Positions 24,641 through 37,100 of a DNA stretch of 64,000 nucleotides are shown one piece after another. Source of the DNA: Brachypodius melanocephalos (Eukaryota; Chordata; Aves; Passeriformes; Pycnonotidae); NCBI GenBank assembly GCA_013398615.1, contig VZSR01001477.1, forward strand, positions 1,056,556 through 1,120,555, read 5' to 3'. The notes below the pieces were generated by a model that was not told the origin of the DNA, searched no databases, and saw nothing but the letters and a program-made list of their open reading frames with translations. Made by a program: the position numbers and the translations under genes. The first letter of the stretch is position 1, and each line of letters opens with the position of its first letter.

Positions 24641-26518
24641 TCAATTTCTATCATTGGAAAACTTACTTAGTATGCCTTTAAGGCCTGAATCCAAGTCATT
24701 TAGGCAGAGAACTGGCCTTAAAATGGAGTTCTGTAAGGGCTTGTGTATAGAGGATGATACAGTTGGTTTCATATATGCATCATCTACTACTTACCCACTC
24801 AGCTTGAGTTATTGTCACCTCCAGCAGAGGGCAGAGACTCATGATTGGTAATATACAGTCTTTCCTAGAATCTTCCCTTTTGAAGAACTGAAAGTTTCCC
24901 TTGTATCTTCCTTCTTCCCCCTGGCTGAATGTATTAGTAGCACATCCACTTACCAGTGTATCACTTTGCTGATCCAGGGCTTTCATTAGCAAAAGTACCT
25001 TAATGTTAACATTTTATGGCTGATTTGCTTTAACATAGACTTAAAGACTAGGGATACTGTTTTGCTTCATTCATTGGAAGAGAATTGGAATACCAGTTGG
25101 TCAAGCTTATTTCAAAGATTGCTGTTTAAAGAAACTAGAAATTAAGCCCAAATCGAGAGATATGAATTTTTATTTGGTAGATTTACTTGGAGAATTTTCA
25201 GATTCAAATCTGGGTTTGTCCTGCTCCATATAAGGCATACCCTGATGTGGTACCCAAAAGAAGAAAAAAAGATTAAAAAAAAAAGGGTAAACTTTTGTCA
25301 TATTTTTTTTCTCTTTAGAAGAAACTTCCATTAAGAGATGTCCACTAACAGTTCAACCACTGATTTATAATTGGGAAGGCATGTTAATATCCTGTGGTCC
25401 AAACTGTTCCTGAACTATGTTTTCTTATGTTTTTTTCTCTCTTTTTATTTATTTTCTTATTTTCCTGTGTAAGAAGGCTTTTTTTTGTAAATCACCTGTT
25501 TCTGGACACAATAAGCACAAAATATTGTACTGCATCAGAGTGTGGTAGATATTAGAGTGTGGCTGTAACTAAAGCGAGCAAACCTTATGCTGTGAATGCA
25601 GGAAGGTACCAAAATGTTTTTACAAGTTTCGCAGATCTGAATAATTAGGATATAGGAGACTGAATAAATAATCTGCCAACTCTCCCAAGCTGAAATGTAT
25701 CCACAGAGAAAACAAAAAGCTAAGAAAGCTGCCTTTCATCAATTTTTGTATTGAAATGATTCCTTCTGCAAATGTCTTTGTTGTTCCAAAGCATCACTGG
25801 GTTCACGATGTATAGACCTTGCTAGGTCTGGTTAAGGGAATTTTTTGCATAGGCACACAGCAGGTATGTGAGCAACAGGGAAAGGGGGAAAGAAAAAAAG
25901 AAATTCCATGACAGGCTTTCATTTGCTCATGGTATATTGTTCTTAAGAGGTTGTGGTTAGTGGTGGCATGGTGGAGTTTTGGTTGACAGACCTTACTTTA
26001 CAAAGGAAGACAATAAGGAAAGCATGAGATGCTGAAATGTGTAATCACTAGGCTTTAGGATAGCTTTTCCAAATGCAAAGTTATGTAGGCACAGAGACTA
26101 GATGGTTGAATTCCTTAAAAAAGTTGTTGCAAAAGATGACATATTTTACAGATTAGGTGTGAAAAAGCATTAAAAGGAGCAAAAATAAAGTTGACTATCT
26201 TCCAAATTCTTTTTTTCACCTTCTTCAAAGGAAAAGTCATTTTTATAAAGCTCTGCTGCATGTTGCATGTTTTGATTTGAAACTACTGTACTTCAGTTAA
26301 AGCTTGGTTAATGCTAAATTATTCATTTTTTTCAGTTTGTACTTGGTTTAACAATAATGATAATTTCATTTGTAAAAAGTGAGTCACTTGATTTTAGCCA
26401 TCTTCTATTTTTGTTTAATGTGAAAGTTAAGTATCATATAGGAAAATTATAGAAAGCTGCTATCTGTTGTGATTCTTTTAGTGTTAGTGAAATACATGAT
26501 AAAATACCAGTCCATTAA

Positions 26519-26554
26519 GATATACATATATATATACACATATATATATCTATA
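26519..26554. repeat. (TA)n/(CATA)n simple repeat
   Basis: Alternating TATA/CATA sequence about 36 bases long, likely to vary in length between individuals. Confidence 0.85.
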
Positions 26555-27109
26555 AATGGTTTTAAGGCAAATACAACTTAGAAGTTTAACACTGAAAAAA
26601 TTCTATCATGTATGTGTACAAAAATTTATGATTTTATGTGATTTTGGCATATGCTTTTAAAACAAATTTGGAGATATGCTTTGGGAATGTGTTTAATTTG
26701 TAGATAATATTTAATTTCATTTTGTTTTGATGAAGCAAATATCATGGTACTTGTATAGGCAGAAAGGCATGCTCTCACATGGCAGTCTTCTTGGGGTTTG
26801 GGAGTATTGTTTCTTGATGGCTGAGTTTTACTCTATCAGTCTCACTTTTCTTAAATATATTCCAAAAATATTATTTGTCATATTTATTGCAGTTTTTCTA
26901 CATTGACTATATTTTAAAGAGATTGAAAAACAGAGCAGATCAACAAATAACTAAAGATTGAATCTGAGACATTGATTTGTTGCTTGGTTTATTAGTTTGG
27001 GGTTTAGTGGGGGATTTTTTATTTTGTGCTTCCTTTTCCTGACTATACTGTCTGAAGTGTATTACATCAGTTATTTTCTGTGAGCTCATGTTCATGCACT
27101 CCATTGCAG

Positions 27110-27224
27110 GTCAGTTCCTGCTAGAAGAATCCCGCCTGATAGAAGCAGCTGAAATGGCAAAAAAAGCAGCTGAACTTGATAACATGGAATTTGATGTTGT
27201 TTTCAATGCAGCCCATATGCTCAG
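27110..27224 (+). CDS. TMTC2: TMTC2 coding exon (probably exon 10), TPR segment
   Basis: This 115-base exon completes the split glycine codon, then encodes QFLLEESRLIEAAEMAKKAA and continues to the residues FNAAHMLR, whose last codon is split. The acceptor is AG at 27108-27109 with a rather weak pyrimidine tract; the donor is CAG|gttagt. Alanine-rich amphipathic helices with the TPR spacing are visible. The frame stays open for 21 codons into the following intron before a stop at 27286-27288, so intron retention would add a short hydrophobic tail and remove the last TPRs. An in-frame ATG at 27088 lies in the upstream intron and is not a credible start. Confidence 0.95.
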
Positions 27225-27765
27225 GTTAGTGCTTGTACATCTGCCTCACTTGATTTTCCTCTTCTTTTGGGCAAGAAGGTCTTTATAGCCTTTGCTTATG
27301 CAGGATTTTTTTTTAAAGCCCAGTAACTCTTTCGAATAATTCAATATTATTGCTAATAAGATACAAAGAAGTGGAATTAAATTGTTGCAGCATTTAGCAC
27401 TTTGCATTTCTTAAACTCTGTTTATTATGTCGTAATTTCCTACCTTGAAAACTTCTGATGTTCACAAGCAGGTAATGCATTTTGTTTGTGTATGAGAACA
27501 AGCGTTTCTTTTGTGAAAAACCTTCTGTAGGATTTTCTTTCACTTGATTTTTCAAATTTTAGTGTGCATAGCAACTGAAAAGAGGAGACCATATTTCTCA
27601 TCTGGATGTAAATAGAGAATATTGAAAATTTCTGTTAATATCAGTAGGAAACATTATGATAATTAGAAATCTAAATATTCCCAGCCTGATAATTACTTTC
27701 AGCCACATAGGAGCACTTAATGATCTTCACAGAAGTTGTGATTTAAAATGTAGTCTTATATTTAA

Positions 27766-27791
27766 TTTTGTTCTATATAAATAGAACAAAA
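27766..27791. repeat. Perfect inverted repeat, 11-bp arms and 4-base loop
   Basis: TTTTGTTCTAT at 27766-27776 pairs with ATAGAACAAAA at 27781-27791 around the loop ATAA. No flanking terminal inverted repeats or duplications were seen, so it is not an evident transposon. Confidence 0.9.
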
Positions 27792-30473
27792 CTTTGGACT
27801 TTTACTTTAGCTTTTAAAGCTGTCAGACCTGGTTATTCAGTAACATTAAGCTTCTCTCTCTGAGTTTAACATTATCATTAAACTCACATTACTGTAATAG
27901 GTGTCCTCCATGCTTATTTCTATGATAACTATCAAATTATTGTCTATTGTCCATTTAACAGCTATAAGGATGCTTGATTTCATTTAGATGGTATCTAAGC
28001 ATAGAAAATGCATGAAAAAAGAAGTGAAAAAAATACACTTCATTAGCACAAAACAGTTCTTGAGATAATTTCTCTGCTAGGAATAATTTTCTCTTACTAG
28101 GCTCCTTTATACTTGTAGCATTTTAAGTAAGAAATGAAGGAAAAAGAAAATAGGATAAACGAGAAGGTAGAATCAGCTTCAGGCAAGCGACCTGTGTTTC
28201 AGAATTATGGTTTCTATACCATGATTTTGAAATAAGCCTGAAAAGTTGTTTTTTAAAAATAACTTAGTGCTTGTAGATTAGAAAGGAAACCAAGACAAAT
28301 GGCTCATTGGTAAACAACAGTTTGACCTGACATAGGTATATGAGCTATTTTAAGGATCCTTCCCTTCTCCATGGTTATTTTTGTGAATGATATCTCTCAA
28401 GACAGCATTCAGTAATTTGAAACATTTAGATTAATGTTATAAATTCACAGACAGAAGCGTAGCAGGTCAGGCATGACAGCTGAATTTAGAAAGCTATAGG
28501 GGGGTCAGATTTCTGATTTTACTGAGTGTGTTGTAGAAGATGGTTTAGTGGTATGATTGTGTTCACTTTTAACATAACAGCTATGCTGCTGTGCTGTACA
28601 TCAGCCATGGTTACCCTGCTTGATCTGGTTGGGAGTGTACTGGTTTTGGGAGGCCTTGAAAGCAGTGAGCTCTCAGTGATTCTAAGCTGCATTCTCGATT
28701 TTTGCTGTAAGTGCAAGGCCAAAACCTTCAAAAACAAAGAAAATGCACCAAACTGAAACACTGAACTGAAAACAATAGGCCTGCTTTAACTCTAGTTTAA
28801 CTAGAGTCTCTTGTGCTCCTTTGGGATACCGAGCTGATCTAATTTTTCACTTAATACTCAGCTCTCTTTGTGAAAGATCATAATGTCTTCCTAATATGCT
28901 CTGAGAGTCTAAAGTGGTCTGTAGGATTTAGCAGGAATCAGGGTGGCAAAGCTGAATTCAATGCTGACAAGCATTTGCTTAAAACCCCGTGTGTTAGCAT
29001 CTGACTGATTTTTGCTAAAGGTTACGGTTTTGTTGTCTGTCCTTTTTCACTACTTTACTTAGCAATTGATTCAAATATTTTGCCTCCATAATACTTGTTG
29101 GGCAAGGGCAGTACATATTCATTCATTGTAACAGTACAGCTACAAATCCACCAGGAGTCTGGCTCTTCAAAAGCAGATGATTTTTAGGACCTTTAGAACA
29201 AAGGAGAGCTGAGGTGATTCCAAGAAGAAAACAGATACAAAGACACAAAGGAGGACAGAAAGAAGGGAGTACTCCAACTGGCACAGAGTGACACTGCTAG
29301 GAACTGCATGCTAAAGACAGTCATAAATGAAAGGCTGACATAATTTCAAGTAGGTGACCAACTGCTCTTTAGGTACCCCAGAGACCTATAAAAACTGACT
29401 GGTAAGTGAGTAAGAATTTTGAATGAACTGCACAGCTGTGAGATAGAAAATACATTATAGAAATTCACAGAGCATGAAAGTGAAATGACTTGTGAGAGAC
29501 ATGGGATAAATTTTAAAGATGTGTTGTGGAATAAGAGACAGAAATTGATATTAATGTGCATGATGCAAGGTTTCCAAAATGACTGCAAGAAGATAACAGA
29601 AGCTTAGAGGTTTGTATAGATTCTGATATTTTCTTTTTCAGTCCAAATATTTTACACAGTGATGTATTTTTGAATTAGGAAGGAATCATTGTCCCTCCTC
29701 TCCTACTACTGTTTCCACCATTAGCCTAAGGAGTGTCACAAGAGTCAGAAATATGAAGACGTTTCATGTTTTACAGCTGTTTTGGATGGAAAATAAACAT
29801 ACCATTCTCTCGAAATGCAATTTATTTTTCAAGTCTAGTGCTAAAATATTTTCCTTTTTTTAAAAATCCCCCTACTTGCTGAGAAAAAAATTAAATTAAA
29901 ATACAACCTGAATAGAAATTAACAGCTTCTGAAAGTTTTGCACTGGAGTTCTGCAAGTTAATTTTCTTTTGCTTAAATTTGCAACAGAACTGTTAACTGG
30001 ATTCAAATGCAGTAGCTGTATTTATAGATAGCCTGTTCTCAGTTTAGCAGTCACAAGAAGAATGTCTGCTCTTCCAATCAGATATTCCAACATTGCTGAT
30101 TTCCTCTCTTTGTGACTGAATCTGAAGTAAAAAAAATTAATTACTTAGTTCTATTTGCATTATTGAGAGACCTCCCCTTTCCTAATTACATTACAGTAAC
30201 TAATTTTTTTTCCTAAATGACTTCTGTAGCATGTCATTAATGCAGTGCAAGATGATTCAAGTCATCTGTGAGAGGGGTGAGATGTGGGACGAATGCAATT
30301 ATTTTCATTGCAGCAGTCTGGTAACTTTTAACTTGCATGCTACATGTCTGTAAAATTCATTTTCTCAACGAATTTGTTTTCCAGACAGCTTTCTTCAAGG
30401 CTCATGCAGCCGTTTGGGTGGTTCTTAGAAGAGTATCTGGTTGAGTGTTTTACGTTTGTAGTATTTGTGGGAG

Positions 30474-30670
30474 GTGTCTCGGCAGAGCAGTGAGGCGTGT
30501 GCGCGATGGCGCACGGTGGCTGTACCTCCAGTGGCTGAGCCCTGTGTTAACAGGGGCTACGGTTCACTTTGCTCCCATGGGCCAGCTAAGCTGCCATCAG
30601 CCAGGCTGCCTGTGGGAGATGGAATTATTGTTTCTAGAATGAAGGATGGCAGTGTGGCGGCACCGCCACA
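30474..30670. other. CpG-rich, hairpin-rich pocket in a TMTC2 intron
   Basis: Within an AT-rich intron this 200-base stretch is clearly GC-rich and holds nine CpGs between 30480 and 30665, five of them in 30496-30515. It contains two strong inverted repeats: GTGCGC/GCGCAC at 30499-30514 and TGTGGCGG/CCGCCACA at 30653-30670. The frames through it are open for 65-69 codons but show no domain. It could be a small CpG island (an alternative promoter or enhancer) or a relic insertion; the sequence does not decide between them. Confidence 0.5.
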
Positions 30671-33597
30671 ATAGTTAGAAACAGGAAAAGAATTTCACCT
30701 TGCCTCCGCAAGAAAACAAATTTAGGAAAAAGACCTCTTTGCTTAAAAAGACATTTTGTAGAAATGGATGAGTTCATTTTTCCATGCTTTTGTGAGAGGG
30801 TTGTTCTGGGAAAATCTCATATGACATGAAGTTACAGGATGTTTATTGGCTATTGAAAACAGAATTCTAAATTAGAGCAGTTCTACCTGACATGGTCTTT
30901 ATTTTTCAGTGATTTTCTGTTAGAATATTTTGGCTGTCCAGAATACGCTAACCAAACATGAGTGTAATTGCTGATAGAGTTTCATAGGCACAACTTAATC
31001 TTATGCTATTGTCTGAACAGATTCGTGCTTTATTTGCAATCTATATGCTTAAATATATATGTATGCATGGCAAAGCGTAAAGTCTATATAGATTTTTAAA
31101 ACAAAAAACTGTGGATGAGTGGTTCATTACAACAGAGCAGCTGATTATAAAACCTGATTATAATTTTGTTGTTACACAAAAAGGTCCGTTAACAATGCCA
31201 AATATTGGCATTCAACGTTTTAAAATAGAAATTGCTGAAGAAAATTTCTTTGTAGGTGTGCCGACATCTATAATTTTACTGTAAAAATTAACAGTCTTGT
31301 ACCAAGCAGCAAGCAGATTAAAACTAAACTTTTCTCACTCAAATGCATCTAAATCAGTCATCATTGGTGGTGTTTTTCTTTTACAACAGTGTTTTTTCCA
31401 GTGAATAATGTAAAAATCAAGATGAATGTAAACTGATATCTGGATATCAGAAGAATCTAAGAGTGATGTGTCACCAAGCACATTTATTAGGTGTCAAAGT
31501 TAGTCAGCTGGAGCTAAATATGGGGAATTGTTTGTTCTGGAAGCTCAGGTTAAGAGGTATGAGAGGATAAAAAATGGAAATATTTTTTCCCCTTAAAACA
31601 AGATTGGATGCTAGTTGTTAGTGGGAAATATCAGATATGTTTTCAAGGTGATTTCACATGAAAAGATTTAGGTTAAAATATAGCTCATAACTATGGAAAA
31701 GACTCTCTTCTGAACCTCTCTTTGCGCCCTTTCCTTCCCCTCTGTTTTCTTATCAACATTTTATCTAATATTTTACTCTAATGTGAGTTATGTTACTTTT
31801 AATAGTGTCCTTCCATTATTTGACGTTGATCCAGAGCTCTTTGCTGCTCAGTGGCATAGGGTTACTGCAATTTCCTACCTCTGTGCCTTTAATTTTTCTC
31901 AAGGGAAAACTGTTTCAGGGCTTAACATAATTAATTTCTAGCTCAGATTTGCAGTGAAAATGGGAACCAGAATTCTGCAGCATGTTAACTAGAGGAACTA
32001 TTGCTGAATGCCCCAAAAATGGAACTTGCTTTTACCTGACCGAGTTGCTGTGTTGTGCATTCATTTCTATAAACTGTTTTTAACAGAGAGCTCTATATTC
32101 AAACTGATTTCAACTTGGCAATTAATGTTTCAAGATGTACCTGTGGCAGGAAAGCAAGCTATGTATTTCCACTGGCCTAAAGGGGGGACAGGATTTTAAT
32201 GTGTTCCACACTCACATGCCAGCAACTCCTTCTGGAGGTAAAGTGTACCATTTCTATTTGCCTCCTGGGAAAGGCACCTTGTTTATTGTATGTTATTTCA
32301 CCACTTTCAGAAGTGATTTGTGTCCTGACAGTTTTGTGCAAACAGGGGAAAAAAAAAAAAAGCTCCATAACATGTTTCATTTTATAGTGCCCTGTTGTAA
32401 ATCCTGAAATTCCTAAGTATGATATTTTTTTTCCCCCAATCGTTTCAAGTGCTACTGATGCCCAGCAGGAGTGATTCAGAAGCAGGTTGAATGAATATTT
32501 TTAGACATTCAGTCATTTCTAACCACTTCAACTGCTGAGTCAATGAAACATTGCAAAGTAATTTAAAACAGTTAACATGTATAAACCAGGTTCTGTTTAG
32601 CAAATTGTTAGTCATGGAGTGGTTTCATCTTGCACAGGAGTTATGTGAGAAACTTCAAAGGGATTATCCTTTCTCCCTTTCTCCTCGCCAGACCAATAGC
32701 TGTCAAAATGTGTTGTTTGGGATTAACTGCCTATATATGTATTGTGTGGCTAATGTTTTAAATCTGGGTGGATAGAAACAAAGTTAGAACACAATTTGAT
32801 AACAAATCATGTAAAGACTCATATAATGAACAAGGTAAAACAGTGCTCAGTTGATTGGTACTTTTTGAACTAGTAACTGTTTGCAAAAGCAGGAAAAGAA
32901 AGAAAAAAGAAATTGAACAGCCAACTCTACAGTCTTATCCTTGTTTTATAATGTTTCCATTTTGTGTCACAGAAATGCATCTGTAATCACATAACAAACA
33001 CAAATATGCTGAAGAACTCCTTTCCTAACTCTCCTGTGAAAGGACTTAATGCTTCATAGGAAAATAGCGAATAACTGTAGCAGAAGATAAGTAGCCCACC
33101 TGAGAGTCCTGCTTGGTTGTTCTTAGAGGTTTGCCATCTTTCTCTTGACATGCATATGATCAAGTGATATTCATTGGACCAGTGGCCAAAATGAATAGTT
33201 AAGTGAAAATTAAGAAGGTGGAGGCAAAAGGAGAACAGAAGAATTTGAGAGAAGTGATAAAACAGGGCCTGTTGAGATAAAAACAGGTTTGGATTTCTTT
33301 GGCAACTGCATTTTTGTTTGAAGACATTAAACTAAAAACTAAGGAGAAGGAAGAAGAAATAAAAACTAAACTACTAGGAGCATGTAGATGCTGACAGTAG
33401 TGGTAAGGCCAAGAAAAAGTGTTGAGCTAATACTGTTTCGAGTACCCAGAAACTCACCTTATTGTCTTGGAATATGAGATTTACATTTAAATGCCTGCTC
33501 AGATTTATATGAGTAAATGTTGAAATCAGAACTCTTTTCTGAATGAATTCCGTCAATCATGGAAACCTAGATTTCAGAAATCTTTATGTTCCCTGAC

Positions 33598-33623
33598 TTT
33601 TTTTTCTTTTTTTTTTTTTTTTT
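33598..33623. repeat. Poly-T tract
   Basis: A run of 25 T with one C, inside an intron. No retroposed sequence or target-site duplication was recognised beside it. Confidence 0.85.
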
Positions 33624-34044
33624 AACTGGAATTATAGTGGTTTTGGGAGGGCACAAAGTGAAAAACTACATTATGATGTAATACACAGTTTCAGAATCTA
33701 AAGTATTTCTGATAACAAAAAATAATCCACATTTTCTTCTGGTGAGGACTGGTATGTCTCTGTTTTTGCCTGAAATGAGTGTTCAGTCTTCTGTATTTCT
33801 TTCCATTATGTACTATTATCATGAAAAGAAAATGAAGTAAGCAAAGAGGACTTGTGCTAATGGACATTCTGAACTCTAGGAAAACTTTTAGATTTACATA
33901 TTTTGTGTATTTGTTAGGGCAATATCCTTAAGCAGCAGGGAGTAATTGCAGTGTTTCATTTTTAGCTATGCTTCTTTAGGGGTGGTTTCATTTTAACACG
34001 AGGAAAATGAGGTGTAACTATATTGTTCTTTTCCATCCTGATAG

Positions 34045-34108
34045 ACAAGCCAGTCTTAATGAAGAGGCCGAGAAGTATTATGAAATGGCAGCAGGATTAA
34101 GACCTAAT
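34045..34108 (+). CDS. TMTC2: TMTC2 coding exon (probably exon 11), short TPR segment
   Basis: This 64-base exon completes the split arginine codon and encodes QASLNEEAEKYYEMAAGLRPN. It is a TPR second helix, with the usual A-E-K-Y-Y and a terminal R-P-N turn. The acceptor is AG at 34043-34044 after a TC-rich tract; the donor is AAT|gtaagt, close to ideal. The exon ends in phase 0, matching the next one. It is too small to be found by open-frame length and is identified by its splice sites and by its match to TMTC2. Skipping it would shift the frame, since 64 is not a multiple of three. Confidence 0.94.
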
Positions 34109-37100
34109 GTAAGTACCTTCTTAATGATATCCATTACTTAAGTTGATGAATGTGCTAGGGTGCTCAACCCTTTGTGTTGAGGAGAACTTCTAGCTGGAGC
34201 ATTTGATCTCTCAGCCTGTGTTATATATGTTCTTTTAATAGTTAATTCTTGTGTAGTCAGATGAAGCTGTTCATTTGTCAAACCAATCACTGCACTTTCA
34301 AGTTGCCTCAGTGAAGTGGTCCAGCCATAAATCTTACTTGGCAAACATGCTTGGAAAAGACTTCCAGGTTTTGATTTATTTATCTGTATTTAAATGTGTT
34401 AAGTTTGGAAAGCTTTTCCAGTTCCATCTCTTCACTAGTAAAAGAGAATGGAAGTTTATCCTGTGAGCCACAGTTTAAAGGCATTTTTAATGATACATTT
34501 ATGCATTTTAATCTGTCATGAATTTCTGGCAAATGTTGTTCAGCAAATGTAAAGATGTTTATCTCTGATGTAGTTGTATATTGGCAAAAAAACCCCTTGA
34601 TTGTTTGAGTAGATATATGTAGGAGTAAATGACAGATGCTTTTTAAGAAGGGAAGCTCATTTCCAATTTTCATTGCATCAGGAATTAAAGGAATAAAATA
34701 TTTTTACTTACCATTTTTTAACTTAATATTACATTTCTTTTCAATTACCCTCACATTTTGAGGAAAAAATCATGAATATAAATGGGGCAGAATTTATTTT
34801 AGATACATAACACTTTGTCTATACAATAAATCAAATCTAGGAAAATTTCTGCCACAGAAGTCTGTAGTGCCAGATTTGAGGATACAAGTCAGCAAATGCA
34901 GTAAAAAAAGGGAAAAAAACAAGTTAAAAAAAAGATACAAAAGTTTTCAGAGCTAAGAATCAAAACAACAACAGCTAAGACTACAAGCAAGCTAACAAAG
35001 TATAATTAAAAAAACCTATAATAACTTACTCATATGAAATTACAGATTTTCGTATTGTCGCTTAAGAACTGTCAAAAAACTACTTATTTCATTACTTCAT
35101 TCATTGTGAAATAACAATGAAGACTTTGTGATTCTTGATGCTTGCATAATGCGAGACTTTTTTGCCTTTCTTTTTTCTGAGAGGATGCCTTAATGTTGAA
35201 AGTATTCCCTCAGCTGTCTGCAAATTGATACAATTTCTCTCCTGTGTGCTTCATTGTATGCTCAAAATGCTTCTCAGAAATGAAGAAATAAGTTTATTGT
35301 ATATAATCCTATATAAATATGGTTATATGTGGGAGGCTTCTCAGAGAGCTTTGGAGTGACTGGTAGCAAGCTCATAGCAATAGTACTCTAGAGGTTAGGT
35401 ATTTCTGATTGGTGATGGCAAGCTTTACATGTTATGACTGAAGTATCCTTTTTGAAGAATAAGATTATCAAATTATTGTAGAAACTTTCTTCTAACTTTG
35501 ATTAGTGTAAGTAAAAATCTAATAGGTGCTGGTGTTCCGCTTTCTTCAAAATATAATTATATTTTTATATTCAAGATGATAGTTTAATTTTCCAGCTAAG
35601 CACGGTGTTCATATGGTTCACGGCTTTTTAAGAATATTTTATTGTGCCGAGTGGGAAACTATCCATTTTCACAGCCATTATCAGCTGTCTGATGACTCTA
35701 CAGAGGTGTGTCTCAAAAATGTAAACAAAGCCAGAAGTAGTTATACATATTTTTCTTGGTGTTATTAGCTTTTAAATTTACCATACCAGTTTCAGACTGG
35801 GAGGAAAAGAAGCCCCTTGAGGAGGCTTACTTGGTAGTAAGCAGTTTAATGGATACATGGTAAGACAGAAGCTTCCAATCTTTCCAGAGGAATATGGAAT
35901 GAAAATTATTGACAAACTCTGTACTTCATGGCTGCATCTGTGCTGATAAATTAAATGTGCCCAGAACTATTCTCTAGTGCTGATTGAAGTGTATCCAGGC
36001 TGCTCAGAGTGTATCCAGGTCCTAGAGAAAGCAGTAGCCCGTCCAGAGCTGTGTGGAAACGATGCTCACAGCCTGCAAATGCCCACAGTTGATTTTTTCG
36101 TTTTGTATGTGGCCAGTGTATCCTCTCAGTGTCTTAGGAATATGAAGGATCAGCACAATTATGAGTCAAGATGACAAAGGAATATCTTTAAATATCCTTA
36201 AACAGAATAAGTGCTTGAAGAATCTTTGGTTGGTTGTTTTTTTATTGTATCCATTGCTAATGGTTTAGAAACATTTCTTGACAGAAAATTCAAACTACTA
36301 GATATATTCATGTGGTGTAACATACAGATTCCTACCATTCCATGTGTATAAACACATACCTATATGTATATTTGTGTGCATCTGTTTAGCTGCTAATAGG
36401 TCTGTCTCCAAACTGACTCAGCGAGAATACTGTGGCAGCATTGAAGTCCCATTCTGTCCAGTGGATCAGCCTTGTTACTAGCATAATTAAGGTTTAAAGG
36501 GTCTGTTTAACAAGAGTCTTTCTGCTTCTGGTGCTATAAACAGTACTGTTTGATATGAGTGAATTATGGAGCAGCATCCCAAGTAAACTGGCACTCTTTT
36601 ACTTTGGTTCCCCAGTCACTTGGCCAGATTCCAAGATGAAGATCCTTTTCTTCGTTGTCAACTTCTTTCTTTCAATGTGCCAAGACAATTAAATTATCAC
36701 TTCCTCTTTAGGGTAATTTTAGACCAATACCTGGCTCCTGAGGGATTTTCATCTAGCACAGCCTGAAACAAAACTCAGGTTTCCGATCTCTTGCATCTGT
36801 TTCTTTACAAATATAACATATTATATAATATCTCTAATATTGCTACTATAAGATACAGTCCTTAAGAGCAATAAGAGATTTAGTAATACTCTAAACGCAA
36901 TCTTTTACTGATTGTTAGTGAATTTTATGCTCATTTAGCTATCATGACACAGTTTTGTTTTCAGCATTCTATTTTCCTTTTGCATCCCTTCCTTTGATTT
37001 CTCAACCATTCTTTTTTCCTTTTGGAAGGAAGCAATACTTTTTGCATAATTCCTCATCTACTCCCTAATGTATAAGCCGTTTGGATCCAGCAACTGCTCT

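Larger units (their letters stand above)
13337..27109 (+). other. TMTC2 intron between the first and second exons seen
   Basis: This is a non-coding, repeat-bearing intron. It holds the long CR1 copy at 18541-19417, a sense LTR at 19541-19992, another sense LTR at 23743-24240 and an antisense CR1 at 24330-24640. It also holds simple repeats at 17419-17455 and 26519-26554 and a 29-bp tandem duplication at 22328-22385. The stretches 13337-17418, 19993-22327, 22386-23742 and 24641-26518 show nothing I can name. Confidence 0.8.
27225..34044 (+). other. TMTC2 intron between the second and third exons seen
   Basis: This intron is largely free of recognisable repeats. It contains a perfect 11-bp inverted repeat at 27766-27791, a short palindrome at 28789-28807, a CpG-rich pocket at 30474-30670 and a T-tract at 33598-33623. 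No other gene-like structure was seen. Confidence 0.8.

Noticed and set aside
27088..27288. Open frame starting with ATG at 27088
   Set aside because: It is the TMTC2 exon 27110-27224 with intron on both sides; the upstream ATG lies in the acceptor region of the intron.
35990..36020. Direct repeat of GTGTATCCAGG
   Set aside because: Two 11-base copies 22 bases apart are too short and isolated to call a feature.
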